A DNA stretch of 64,000 bases from Bacteroidaceae bacterium. GTDB taxonomy: Bacteria; Bacteroidota; Bacteroidia; Bacteroidales; Bacteroidaceae. A model generated the notes under the pieces. That model had not been told where the DNA came from. It made no database searches and was given only the letters and a program-made list of their open reading frames with translations. The translations under genes and the position numbers were made by a program. Of this stretch, positions 9,113 to 18,496 are shown one piece after another. Location of the stretch: assembly GCA_017935785.1 (NCBI GenBank), contig JAGBGU010000003.1, positions 1-64,000 of the forward strand, written 5' to 3'. Each line of letters starts with the position of its first letter. The first letter of the stretch is position 1.

Positions 9113-10750
9113 ATGAATAACAAAAGACGGTTCACCCCACTGCTCATGTGTCTCTGTATCGTGGGAGGTATATTCATAGGTACACATTATGCCTATCGTT
9201 TCTCTGGTCACACCATAAACATTGCCAATAGCGGTTCAAACAAGCTGAACCATCTGCTGCAGCTGATTGACCAGAATTATGTGGACACAGTGGATTTGGC
9301 CAATCTTATTGAGGACGCCATGCCTCAGATATTAAATGAGCTTGACCCTCATAGCAGCTATATTGGCGCAAAAGATGCAGAAAAGGCATCAGAAGACCTG
9401 AAAGGTTCATTCTCGGGAATCGGTGTAAGTTTCACCATGCAACAAGACACCGTTAATGTCATGTCCGTTATCCGCGGCGGACCAGCGGAGAAAGTTGGTA
9501 TTCTGGCTGGCGACCGCATTGTAATGGCAGACACCTCGCTGTTGGTAGGAATAAAAGACACCGAGGTTATGAAGCGTCTGAAAGGCCCTAAAGACTCCAC
9601 GGTCAAGTTAGGTATTAAAAGACACGGCAGCGACAAGCTCACCTGGTTTACCGTGGTCAGAGGCGACATTCCCGTGCAAAGCATAGATGCGGCCTACATG
9701 ATTAACGAAAACACAGGATATATCCAAATCAACAAATTCGGAGAACAGACATACGCTGAAATGCTTGTTTCGCTTGCCGACCTGGCCATGAAGGGAATGC
9801 GCAGCATTATTATTGACCTGCGCGGAAACACCGGCGGATACATGCACATTGCCATTCAAATGGCCAACGAATTTCTGACACGCAACAGCCTCATTGTATA
9901 TACAGAGGGACGGAGTATTCCGCGTGAAGAATACCGCAGCGACGGTAAGGGAAGCTTTCAGCAGCTCCCAATAGTAGTACTCGTTGACGAGGGCAGCGCC
10001 AGTTCCAGCGAAATCTTCGCCGGAGCCATCCAGGACAATGACCGCGGTACCATCATCGGCCGCCGTACATTTGGAAAAGGACTGGTACAACAGCCTATGG
10101 AGTTCCGCGACGGCAGTCTGGTACGCCTGACCATTGCCCGCTATTATACCCCCAGCGGACGCTGTATCCAGAAGCCTTATACAAAAGGACACGACATGGA
10201 GTATGAAATGGACTTGATTGCACGCTATGAGCGAGGCGAATATTTTTCGCAGGACAGCATACATCTTGACGGCCCCGAATACAAGACCAAACTGGGACGT
10301 ACCGTGTATGGCGGCGGTGGCATTATGCCGGATGTATTCATCCCTGAAGACACCACACAATTCACCTCTTATTATAAGGAAGCCATTATGACCGGACTGT
10401 TGCGGCAGTTTGCATTTAAGTTCACCGACGAAAACCGCCAGGAACTTGACAAGTACGAAACCATGGAAGATGTTGTGAAATATCTGGACAAGCAGAATCT
10501 TCTGGACAAGTTCGCACGCTTCGCCGAGAAGAAAAAGTTGCGCAGACGCAATCTTATGCTTAACCGCAGCAGAAAGCTATTTGAACGCAACCTTTATGCA
10601 AACATCATCTACAATGCCAAGAATACCCAGGAATATGTGCAGTTCCTCAATCAGGACGACCCTGTGGTACTCAAGGCGCTGGAGATTATCAAGAATTCAG
10701 AAGCATTCCCTAAGGCTCCGTCAGATACCGAATCCGAAAAGAAGAAATAA
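9113..10750 (+). CDS. S41 family C-terminal processing peptidase
   Basis: 545 residues. An N-terminal membrane anchor (about residues 8-26) exports it to the periplasm. A PDZ domain (about 85-170; SGIGVSFTM, GGPAEKVGILAGD) is followed by the S41 serine protease core with the catalytic Ser in EGSASSSEIFAGA (near residue 300) and Lys in RRTFGKGLVQ. A C-terminal helical extension of about 130 residues is typical of Bacteroidetes CtpA-like proteins. Role: cleavage of C-termini of envelope proteins. The 3' neighbour nanA begins 30 nt later, which is probably coincidental tandem placement. Confidence 0.93.
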   Translation: MNNKRRFTPLLMCLCIVGGIFIGTHYAYRFSGHTINIANSGSNKLNHLLQLIDQNYVDTVDLANLIEDAMPQILNELDPHSSYIGAKDAEKASEDLKGSFSGIGVSFTMQQDTVNVMSVIRGGPAEKVGILAGDRIVMADTSLLVGIKDTEVMKRLKGPKDSTVKLGIKRHGSDKLTWFTVVRGDIPVQSIDAAYMINENTGYIQINKFGEQTYAEMLVSLADLAMKGMRSIIIDLRGNTGGYMHIAIQMANEFLTRNSLIVYTEGRSIPREEYRSDGKGSFQQLPIVVLVDEGSASSSEIFAGAIQDNDRGTIIGRRTFGKGLVQQPMEFRDGSLVRLTIARYYTPSGRCIQKPYTKGHDMEYEMDLIARYERGEYFSQDSIHLDGPEYKTKLGRTVYGGGGIMPDVFIPEDTTQFTSYYKEAIMTGLLRQFAFKFTDENRQELDKYETMEDVVKYLDKQNLLDKFARFAEKKKLRRRNLMLNRSRKLFERNLYANIIYNAKNTQEYVQFLNQDDPVVLKALEIIKNSEAFPKAPSDTESEKKK

Positions 10751-10780
10751 CTCATACATTATAATATATAATAACATATT

Positions 10781-11695
10781 ATGGAAAGAATTATCGGTCT
10801 CATAAATGCACCATTCACCCCCTTCACAAACGAAGGGAAAGTAAACACCGAACCTATCCCTGCTTATGCTGACATGCTGGTACGCAACGGTTTGAAAGGC
10901 GTATTCATCAACGGTTCTTCCGGGGAGGGCTACCTGCTTACCGAAGAAGAACGGATGATGCTAGCAGAAGCATGGATGAAAGCAGCGCCGTCGGGTTTCA
11001 AGGTTATAGTACACGTAGGAAGCACCTGTGTGGCCGCCAGCAAGCGACTGGCTGCTCATGCACAAACGATAGGCGCCTGGGGAATAGGCGCAATGGCTAC
11101 CCCCTTCCCCAAGATAGGACGTATTGAGGAACTGGTAAAATACTGCGAAGAAATAGCTTCCGGTGCTCCTGACCTTCCTTTTTACTATTACCATATTCCG
11201 GCATTTAACGGAGCATATCTATCCATGCTCGATTTTCTGAAGGCTGTAGACGGCCACATTCCGAACTTTGCCGGCATAAAGTATACTTTTGAGAGCCTTT
11301 ATGAATACAACCGTTGCAGACGCTACGCCAACGGAAAGTTCGACATGCTGCACGGACAAGACGAAACCATACTGCCCTGCCTGGCCATGGGCGGTGCACA
11401 AGGCGGTATCGGCGGTACAACCAACTATAACGGACGCAACCTTTGCGGTATAATAGAAGCATGGAAGGCCGGTGACTTGGATCGTGCACGGGAACTGCAG
11501 GAATTTTCCCAGGATGTAATAGACGTTATATGCCACTACAGAGGAAACATTGTAGGCGGAAAAAGAATAATGAAACTTATAGGACTGGATTTGGGACCAA
11601 ACCGCACACCATTCCAGAACATGACTGACGAAGAAGAAGCCTGTATGAAAAAGGAACTGGAGGCTATCAACTTCTTTGAAAGATGCAACAAATAA
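10781..11695 (+). CDS. nanA: N-acetylneuraminate lyase (DHDPS/NAL family)
   Basis: 304 residues. TIM-barrel family of Schiff-base lyases: GSSGEGYLLTEEER substrate loop (about residues 46-59), catalytic Tyr within PFYYYHIPA (about 134), and Lys of the Schiff base in GIKYTF (about 166). The YYYHIP form and following operon favour N-acetylneuraminate lyase (Neu5Ac to ManNAc plus pyruvate) over dihydrodipicolinate synthase. Eighteen nt separate it from the mutarotase-transporter gene and the epimerase follows, giving a complete uptake-to-GlcNAc route. Substrate assignment rests on the context as well as the motifs. Confidence 0.9.
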   Translation: MERIIGLINAPFTPFTNEGKVNTEPIPAYADMLVRNGLKGVFINGSSGEGYLLTEEERMMLAEAWMKAAPSGFKVIVHVGSTCVAASKRLAAHAQTIGAWGIGAMATPFPKIGRIEELVKYCEEIASGAPDLPFYYYHIPAFNGAYLSMLDFLKAVDGHIPNFAGIKYTFESLYEYNRCRRYANGKFDMLHGQDETILPCLAMGGAQGGIGGTTNYNGRNLCGIIEAWKAGDLDRARELQEFSQDVIDVICHYRGNIVGGKRIMKLIGLDLGPNRTPFQNMTDEEEACMKKELEAINFFERCNK

Positions 11696-11713
11696 TTAAC
11701 CTGAATCCATTGC

Positions 11714-14287
11714 ATGAAAAACGTAAGAACCCTATGTCTGCTTTGGGCGCTCATCCTGACGGTTATTGGGATGAAGGCCCAGAACGACAATAAATTCAAC
11801 AAAGTAACATACAGTAATATGCCCGGACTGGCCGTAAGTGCCGGTCAGGGCGTTTCCGCACCCTTTACCGGCATGATAAACGGAGAAACCGTAATTGCCG
11901 GCGGATGCAATTTCCCGGACACTCCGGCTGCAGAGGGCGGAACAAAAGTGTTTTACGGAAACATATACAGATTGACGGAAAAAGGCTGGAATGAAGAGCC
12001 GCTGAAGATAAGGCCTTCGGCATACGGTGTGAGCGTACAAGTTCCCGAAGGCATTGTGTGCATAGGCGGCCAGACTGCCGATTCCCTGAACCCAGTATTG
12101 TCCGATGTATTCCTTCTGTCATCCGAGAACGGAAAAATCAACAGCACCGAACTTCCTTCGCTGCCTGTATCCATACACAGTGCAGCTGGCGGATTTGACG
12201 GCAAGTACATCTATGTGGCAGGCGGAGAACACAACGCAGCCTACCGTCTTCCCTATCCCGAAGGCAGGAATTGGGAGGAACTGCCCTCCATTCCCGGCAG
12301 ACCACGTATCCAACCCGCAGGCGTGGTGCAGAATGCGGCTGTAGGAAACCACTTCTATCTGTTCGGAGGCTTTGCCCCGCGCACAGCCGCAGACACCGCT
12401 TATGTCCACACGGACGGCGTATATTTTGACGCTCGGAAAAACTGTTGGAAAAACACCTCGCCCATCGTGGCAGACGGTACGCAGCGTGCGGTAGTTGGTG
12501 CATCCGCCCTCAGTTCCGGTGTGGCACATGTAGTTATTGCCGGCGGTGTGAACCGCCAGGTATTCCTTGATGCGCTAAACCGTCCCCAGGCAGACTATCT
12601 GACACATCCTGCCGAATGGTACCGTTTCAATGACGAACTGCTGATTTACCAGACCATTACCGATGCTTGGGCAACTGAATCGAAACACGAAGGTCTGGCA
12701 CGTGCAGGTGGCGCATTTATAGACTGCGGAGACAAATGGCTGATGATAGGCGGTGAGACCAAGCCCGGCATTCGTTCGGACCGTGTGACTGCTGTCAGTC
12801 TGAGCACACGCGTATCCTTCGGTTGGCTCAATTGGACCGTACTGGGACTTTATCTCCTCGGCATGCTGGGGCTGGGATATTACTTTATGCTACGCGAAAG
12901 TTCATCTGAAGACTTCTTCAAGGGCGGAGGACGAATTCCATGGTGGGCGGCCGGAATATCCATCTATGCCACCATGCTAAGCGCCATCACCTATATGGCC
13001 ATACCTGCAAAGGCCTACGCCACAGACTGGACATACTATCCCATGCTCGTCACCATTCTGGTGGTATCGTTCCCAGTAATAAGATACTATCTGCCCTACT
13101 TCAGACGGCTGAATCTGACAAGCGCATACGAGTATCTGGAATACCGGTTCAACACACTGACCCGCCTTACCGCAAGCGCACTGTTCATCACATTCATGGT
13201 GGCCCGCACGGCACTTGTGCTTTACCTGCCCTCATTGGCACTGACCGCCGTTACGGGTATTGACATCTATCTGTGCATCGTTCTTATGGGCGCCATTACC
13301 ATAGTCTATTGTACCATGGGCGGTGTAGAAGCCGTGGTATGGGGCGATGTGGTACAGGGAATTATACTGGTGGGCGGAGCTATCATGGCGGCTGTATACC
13401 TGATGGTGAATACCGAAGGCGGAATGGCAGGCTTTACGGAACTGGCCGTTCAGAACGACAAGTTCAGGCTGTTCGACTGTGCCTTCGACCTCACCAGCGC
13501 CACCGTATGGGTAATCATACTGGGCGGACTGGCCAACAACCTGATTTCGTACACGTCTGACCAAACCGTGATACAACGCTACATGACCACAAAGGACGAG
13601 AAAGGAGCGGCACGCGGCATTCTCATGAACGGACTCATGTCTGTGTTCATCAGCGTATCTTTCTATTTTATCGGAACCGGACTTTATACGTTCTACAAAA
13701 CACATCCGGCAGAACTCGACTACACTATGGCTAAGTCTGACGCCATATTCCCCTTCTTCATGACCAGCCAAATGCCGGCAGGACTGGCAGGACTGCTGAT
13801 TGCGGCCATCTTTGCCGCCACCATGTCCACCATATCATCCAACATCAACTCCATCTCCACGGCATTCAGCGTAGACTTCTACAAGCGCTTCCGCAGTTCG
13901 GCATCGGACAAGAGCATGCTTTCTGTGGCACGGTGGTCGTGCATGATTGCCGGACTCACGGGCATGGCACTGGCTCTGCTCATGGCCACATGGGAAATTC
14001 TGTCACTGCTCGACTATTTCAACACGATTCTGGGACTGCTGTCCAGCGGCCTTGGCGGACTTTTCTTCATGGGCATATTCTGCCGCAGGATTGGCGGACG
14101 CGCCGCCATGGCCGGATTCGTTGCCGGCGAGGCTGTGGTGTTCTGGATGTACGCCTATACGCCCGTAAGCTTCCTGCTCTTCGGTTTCATCGGCATGGCG
14201 GTCAGTGTGGCAGTGGCACTGCTGCTGTCTTATCTGCCCGGGATGAAAGCTGACATAGAAATCACATTCAACAACCCCAACACATAA
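11714..14287 (+). CDS. kelch-type mutarotase fused to SSS sodium:solute symporter (sialic acid uptake)
   Basis: 857 residues in two halves. A signal peptide (about 1-22) is followed by a cyclically permuted mutarotase of the NanM type (about 30-365): repeated kelch blades with AGGCNFPD, IGGQTADS, AGGEHNAAY and FGGFAPR. From about residue 371 a sodium:solute symporter begins (WLNWTVLGLYLLGMLGLGYY), with the SSS hallmarks FFKGGGRIPWWAAGIS and a GGLANNLISYTSDQTVIQRY segment, about 12 helices in all. The fusion places the periplasmic anomerase directly on its transporter. Sialic acid is inferred from the neighbouring lyase and epimerase. No frame break between the halves. Confidence 0.88.
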   Translation: MKNVRTLCLLWALILTVIGMKAQNDNKFNKVTYSNMPGLAVSAGQGVSAPFTGMINGETVIAGGCNFPDTPAAEGGTKVFYGNIYRLTEKGWNEEPLKIRPSAYGVSVQVPEGIVCIGGQTADSLNPVLSDVFLLSSENGKINSTELPSLPVSIHSAAGGFDGKYIYVAGGEHNAAYRLPYPEGRNWEELPSIPGRPRIQPAGVVQNAAVGNHFYLFGGFAPRTAADTAYVHTDGVYFDARKNCWKNTSPIVADGTQRAVVGASALSSGVAHVVIAGGVNRQVFLDALNRPQADYLTHPAEWYRFNDELLIYQTITDAWATESKHEGLARAGGAFIDCGDKWLMIGGETKPGIRSDRVTAVSLSTRVSFGWLNWTVLGLYLLGMLGLGYYFMLRESSSEDFFKGGGRIPWWAAGISIYATMLSAITYMAIPAKAYATDWTYYPMLVTILVVSFPVIRYYLPYFRRLNLTSAYEYLEYRFNTLTRLTASALFITFMVARTALVLYLPSLALTAVTGIDIYLCIVLMGAITIVYCTMGGVEAVVWGDVVQGIILVGGAIMAAVYLMVNTEGGMAGFTELAVQNDKFRLFDCAFDLTSATVWVIILGGLANNLISYTSDQTVIQRYMTTKDEKGAARGILMNGLMSVFISVSFYFIGTGLYTFYKTHPAELDYTMAKSDAIFPFFMTSQMPAGLAGLLIAAIFAATMSTISSNINSISTAFSVDFYKRFRSSASDKSMLSVARWSCMIAGLTGMALALLMATWEILSLLDYFNTILGLLSSGLGGLFFMGIFCRRIGGRAAMAGFVAGEAVVFWMYAYTPVSFLLFGFIGMAVSVAVALLLSYLPGMKADIEITFNNPNT

Positions 14288-14301
14288 ATTATACGCACAA
14301 T

Positions 14302-15474
14302 ATGGATTTCAAGAAATTAGCACAACAGTACAAGTCGGAACTGCTGGACAAGGTAATCCCCTTCTGGTTAGAAAAATCTCAGGACACGGAATACGGCGGA
14401 TTCTTTACCTGCCTGGAACGAGACGGAGAAGTATTTGACACTGACAAGTTCATCTGGCTGCAGGGCCGCGAGGTATGGATGTTTGCCACATTATACAATA
14501 AGGTAGAGAAAAAGCAGGAGTGGTTAGACGCTGCCATACAGGGCGCCGAGTTCATGAAGAAGTATGCCCACGACGGCAACCTTAACTGGTACTTTGCCGT
14601 GGACAGAAAGGGACAGCCGCTGGTGGAGCCTTACAACATCTTCTCCTACACGTTTGCCGTAATCGCATTCGGACAGCTTGCCATCGCCACCGGCAGCCAG
14701 GAGTATGCCGAGATTGCCAAGAAGACCTTCGACATAGTACTGTCCAAGGTGGACAACCCCAAGGGACGGTGGTCAAAGGCATCGCCGGGCGCACGTTCGC
14801 TCAAGAGTTTTGCACTGCCGATGATCCTGTGCAACGTGGCGCTTGAGATTGAGCCGCTGCTGGACAAGGACTTTATGGAAAGGACTATACACACATGCAT
14901 TAACGAGGTAATGAACACCTTCTACCGTCCCGAGCTGGGACTCATCGTTGAGCATCTGAACACAGACAACACGCTTGCCGACTGCATGGACGGTCGTCTG
15001 CTAAACCCCGGACACGCCATAGAGGCCATGTGGTTCATCATGGATCTGGGCAAGCGGCTTAACGACAGAAAGCTTATCGAAAAGGCTGCCGAGATTGCAC
15101 TTGCCGAAGTGGAATACGGCTGGGACAAGGAATTTGGAGGCATATTCTACTTCATGGACCGTCTGGGCCGGCCGCTCCAGCAGCTGGAATGGGACCAGAA
15201 GCTGTGGTGGGTACACATTGAAACCCTCATTACCATGCTCAAGGGATACCGCCTGACCGGAAATCCCAAATGTCTTGAATGGTTTGAACGCGTACACGAA
15301 TACGTATGGTCCCACTTTGCCGACGCTGAACATCCCGAATGGTTCGGTTACCTTAACCGCCGCGGCGAGGTGTTGCTCACCCTGAAGGGAGGCAAGTGGA
15401 AAGGCTGTTTCCATGTGCCGCGCGGACTGTTCCAATGCTGGCAGCTGTTGGAGGAACTGGCCGCAGAAGACTGA
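14302..15474 (+). CDS. N-acylglucosamine 2-epimerase (AGE family)
   Basis: 390 residues, an alpha/alpha barrel. Conserved family features are visible: WLQGREVWMFA near residue 52, the His in LNPGHAIEAMWF (about 240), WWVHIETL (about 310) and the C-terminal GCFHVPRGLFQ. These His and Arg residues form the catalytic centre of renin-binding protein/AGE enzymes. It interconverts ManNAc and GlcNAc, doing the NanE step in Bacteroidetes sialic acid breakdown. It is the last gene of the nan cluster, 14 nt after the transporter. No kinase, nagA/nagB or sialidase is in the window. Confidence 0.92.
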   Translation: MDFKKLAQQYKSELLDKVIPFWLEKSQDTEYGGFFTCLERDGEVFDTDKFIWLQGREVWMFATLYNKVEKKQEWLDAAIQGAEFMKKYAHDGNLNWYFAVDRKGQPLVEPYNIFSYTFAVIAFGQLAIATGSQEYAEIAKKTFDIVLSKVDNPKGRWSKASPGARSLKSFALPMILCNVALEIEPLLDKDFMERTIHTCINEVMNTFYRPELGLIVEHLNTDNTLADCMDGRLLNPGHAIEAMWFIMDLGKRLNDRKLIEKAAEIALAEVEYGWDKEFGGIFYFMDRLGRPLQQLEWDQKLWWVHIETLITMLKGYRLTGNPKCLEWFERVHEYVWSHFADAEHPEWFGYLNRRGEVLLTLKGGKWKGCFHVPRGLFQCWQLLEELAAED

Positions 15475-15521
15475 TTAACACACATCGATTGCCTGCGGTA
15501 AAAGACAATCGTCAAACAAAA

Positions 15522-15577
15522 TTACAGCGCTGTATCTGTGTGCTGAAAATTTTTCAGTAAAAGATACAGCGCTGTAA
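15522..15577. repeat. nested palindrome between convergent genes
   Basis: Perfect 15-bp inverted repeat TTACAGCGCTGTATC (15522-15536) and its complement (15563-15577); each arm contains its own palindrome ACAGCGCTGT, and the spacer holds CTGAAAATTTTTCAG, a third palindrome. It lies between convergent transcripts with no following T-run, so it may stop both, or be a protein-binding site. Confidence 0.75.
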
Positions 15578-15615
15578 ATTTGTTCTGAAAACGCCCCATC
15601 CGGCGTAAAGACTTA

Positions 15616-17100
15616 TCAATCCCGCTTTACACGCTTGCGCAACAGGCGGAATGAAAAAGCGGCAGAAGCCAAGAACAGGGGAATGCCCACACATAGCTTC
15701 AGCCACAACAGGGGTTGCAGACAAACCGCCACATTGGCGGCAAGCAAAAGGAACTGTACCATAGACAGTCTGACCGTCCCTGAAGCCAAACGGCATCCGT
15801 ACAGACGGCCGTAGACAAGCAACACCACGGCCACATCGTAAAGCGCAGCCACCGAAAAGGCTATTCCCACTCCGGCAAGCTTGCCATAGTGCCATCCAAG
15901 CCATACCAAAAGACAGAACACGGCGTTGTATGCCAGTTCCACGCACAGATAAACCAGGCTCTTGCCTTTGGCCAGCGGCGTATAGGCCACAGGCAGCATG
16001 ATGGCACGGAAAAAAGTATAGAACGTGGCACAAAGCGCCATAACAGTCATGGACATGAACTCATCTGTATAAAGCAGTCGGATAACAAGGGGCAGGCACA
16101 GCGTAAGCAGGATAAGCAGCGGCGTAATGAGCAGCACGCACACGTCTATCTGCTGATTGATGCACTGGTTCATACGCTCGGGATGATTATGCGTGGCGGA
16201 CAGGCGCGGATAGTAATCCGCCTCGAGCGCTACGAACACCATTCCGGCATAGCCCACCATAAGGGCAAAGGCGGCGCGGTACAGGCCCACATCGTCCATA
16301 TTTCCACTGCTCAGGATAACGATGGGCACGGCCATGGCTGCGGCGCTGGTGGAAATACCGGACACCACATAAGGCAGGCCGCGGCGCACAAAGGGCCAAC
16401 CGCTACGCAATACGCGCAGGCTGAAGGGCTTTATGCGGTAAGGCACCAGGCGCACACTGAACCACAGATGCACGAAGGCCGAAATGCAGGTACTGGCAAT
16501 CAGGGCGATAATGATACCGTTCAGCCCAAGCCAGTAATAGAACGGCACGGTACTGAGCAGGGTTGTCACCGCCACAATGCTCTCTATGGTGGCCACGGAA
16601 CGTACCTTGCGCATTCCTTTCAGCAGACTGCATTCGCCCTCGGCTACAAGAAAGGCAATCACCATGGGCGTAAGCAGGATTACCTCCAGACAGTGGTCCC
16701 ACTGGTGTTCAAAGAAGAAATAGGACAGCACGGGCGAAAGGGCCACACTGAGCAGGGCGGCTGCCACGGCGGTCCACACCACCCAGGTACGCACGGTGCA
16801 TACAAAATCGTGCATCTGCTCCTGCGTACCGTCTTCGTACAGCTCACTGGTCTTTTGCGTGGTATTGATGGGGATGCCACAGTTGCAGCAGTTGGTTACA
16901 AACTCGGTTATGCTGGAATACACGGCAAGCAGTCCGAACCCTGTCGTACCAAGCAGATAGGACGAAAGCTTGTTGCGGATTACGGACACAATCAGCTTCA
17001 GGCTCTGCACTCCGCCAAAGATGCCGGTAAACATCAGCACATGGCTGTATGTGGCAGTCTTCTTTGCCGGCATATTATTCTGTTCCTTATTATCTTGCAT
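15616..17100 (-). CDS. polysaccharide flippase (Wzx/MATE-like)
   Basis: 494 residues with 12-14 transmembrane helices, matching the polysaccharide transporter/O-antigen flippase families (Wzx; MOP superfamily). The early block FTGIFGGVQSLKLIVSVIRN, followed by a LLGTTGFGLLAVYSSI segment, is characteristic. It would move a lipid-linked glycan across the inner membrane. The start may also be the second Met (MPAKKTA), nine residues later. It is divergent from a glycosyltransferase with a shared 145-bp promoter region, so the pair probably belongs to a small surface-glycan locus. It lacks adjacent polymerase or chain-length genes. Confidence 0.85.
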   Translation of the reverse strand: MQDNKEQNNMPAKKTATYSHVLMFTGIFGGVQSLKLIVSVIRNKLSSYLLGTTGFGLLAVYSSITEFVTNCCNCGIPINTTQKTSELYEDGTQEQMHDFVCTVRTWVVWTAVAAALLSVALSPVLSYFFFEHQWDHCLEVILLTPMVIAFLVAEGECSLLKGMRKVRSVATIESIVAVTTLLSTVPFYYWLGLNGIIIALIASTCISAFVHLWFSVRLVPYRIKPFSLRVLRSGWPFVRRGLPYVVSGISTSAAAMAVPIVILSSGNMDDVGLYRAAFALMVGYAGMVFVALEADYYPRLSATHNHPERMNQCINQQIDVCVLLITPLLILLTLCLPLVIRLLYTDEFMSMTVMALCATFYTFFRAIMLPVAYTPLAKGKSLVYLCVELAYNAVFCLLVWLGWHYGKLAGVGIAFSVAALYDVAVVLLVYGRLYGCRLASGTVRLSMVQFLLLAANVAVCLQPLLWLKLCVGIPLFLASAAFSFRLLRKRVKRD

Positions 17101-17121
17101 AATTATGTTGTTTTAGGCAGG

Positions 17122-17129
17122 CAAAGATA
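17122..17129 (-). promoter_or_regulatory. -7 element of the flippase gene
   Basis: TATCTTTG on the minus strand, 21 nt before the flippase start. No TTTG at the -33 spacing, so only the -7 box is supported. Confidence 0.6.
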
Positions 17130-17179
17130 CTATAAATTTTATTTTTACCTTAGTGTAGAACTAAAATTTATGGCTATTA

Positions 17180-17210
17180 TTGTACAAACAAAGGAAAATA
17201 TGTACTTTTG
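17180..17210 (+). promoter_or_regulatory. promoter of the glycosyltransferase gene
   Basis: TTG (17180-17182), 20-nt spacer, TACTTTTG (17203-17210). It supports a start at 17246 rather than an upstream Met that would lie at the -33 element. Confidence 0.8.
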
Positions 17211-17245
17211 CGAGGCAAAACAAACGGCCTCACCAGCAAAAAAGC

Positions 17246-18346
17246 ATGAAGATATTACTCCTTGGCGAATACAGCAACGTACACCACAGTCTGGCCACCG
17301 GACTAAGGGCGCTCGGACACAGCGTTACCGTGGTGTCTGACGGCGACGGATGGAAGGACTATCCGCGCGACGTGGACATCAGCCGCCAGTCTACCGGTGT
17401 ATGGCACACCATTCGCTATCTGTTCCGGCTGCACCGACTGTGGCCCCGCCTGCGTGGCTACGATGTGGTGCAGCTAATCAACCCCGTATTCCTGGAACTG
17501 AAGGCCGAACGCATTCTTCCGTACTACAAGAGTCTGCGCCGCCGCAACAAGAGCCTGTTCATGGGCGCATACGGCATGGACTACTATTGGGCAAAGGCCG
17601 GCTGCGACTGCACCACGTTCCGCTACAGCGACTTCAATCTGGGCGGCGAACTGCGCAATACGCCCGACACGGAATGCTTCAAGGCCGAATGGCTCAGGGG
17701 CGGAAAGGGAGAGCTGAACAGATACATTGCCGAGGACTGCGACGGCATTGTGTGCGGCCTGTACGAATATTACGCCAGCTATACCGCACATTTCGCACAC
17801 CCGGAAAAGCTGGCCTACATACCCTTCCCCATCATCATTGAACCGCACACACCGGACGGCCGCACACCGCAGCCCGTCAGGTTCTTCATAGGCATACAGC
17901 GCAGCCGCAATGCCTACAAGGGGACAGACATCATGCTGGCCGCGCTGGAACGCCTGCACGCACGCTATCCGGAAAGCACGGAAATCGTAAAGGCCGAAAA
18001 CGTGCCCTTTGAGCAATACAAGCGGATGATGCTGGGCTGCGACGTAATCCTGGACCAGCTCTACAGCTACACACCGGCAATGAACGCCTTGCAGGCCATG
18101 AGCCAGGGACTGGTATTGGTGGGCGGAGGCGAACCGGAGCATTACGACCTGATAAACGAAAGCAGGCTTAGGCCGATAATAAACGTAGAGCCGTCGGAGG
18201 AGAGCGTTTACAGCCAGCTGGAACAGCTTGTGCTACACCCCGAACGTATCCCGCAGCTTAAACGCGACAGTGTGGAATATATACAGAAGCACCACGACCA
18301 TGTGGCCGTGGCGCAATCCTATCTCCGTTTCTGGAAACAGCAGTAA
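17246..18346 (+). CDS. glycosyltransferase family protein (GT-B fold)
   Basis: 366 residues starting at MKILLLGEYSNVHHSL; an upstream in-frame Met would begin before the promoter. The N-terminal Rossmann domain carries GLRALGHSVTVVSDG, and the C-terminal half has the GT-B donor site style DQLYSYTPAMNALQAMSQG with GGGEPEHY. The donor and acceptor are not evident. It is divergent to a Wzx-like flippase, suggesting a role in surface glycan assembly. A cytoplasmic location is expected, as there is no signal peptide. Confidence 0.82.
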   Translation: MKILLLGEYSNVHHSLATGLRALGHSVTVVSDGDGWKDYPRDVDISRQSTGVWHTIRYLFRLHRLWPRLRGYDVVQLINPVFLELKAERILPYYKSLRRRNKSLFMGAYGMDYYWAKAGCDCTTFRYSDFNLGGELRNTPDTECFKAEWLRGGKGELNRYIAEDCDGIVCGLYEYYASYTAHFAHPEKLAYIPFPIIIEPHTPDGRTPQPVRFFIGIQRSRNAYKGTDIMLAALERLHARYPESTEIVKAENVPFEQYKRMMLGCDVILDQLYSYTPAMNALQAMSQGLVLVGGGEPEHYDLINESRLRPIINVEPSEESVYSQLEQLVLHPERIPQLKRDSVEYIQKHHDHVAVAQSYLRFWKQQ

Positions 18347-18496
18347 TTTTGAAAAGTGCCCACCGGATTCCCGCGGACGTTTGGCAGACGTAAAAAAAGT
18401 GCCCGCAACTGAGTCGCCGGCCTATTTCTGCCGTCCCGAAAGGCGGGAAAGAGCTCTACGTTACCCTACATTATATATTATAATATACGAGCGCGC
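18347..18496. other. intergenic, two loosely repeated AAAAGTGCCC segments
   Basis: AAGTGCCC occurs at 18354 and 18397, 43 nt apart, each followed by GC-rich sequence; CCCGAAAGGCGGG at about 18436 can form a hairpin. This may be a decayed pair of the ~41-nt units seen elsewhere. No gene. Confidence 0.35.

Noticed and set aside
15889-17340. 483-codon plus-strand frame opposite the flippase
   Set aside because: Antisense shadow; the minus strand shows a normal 12-14 helix flippase with its own promoter.
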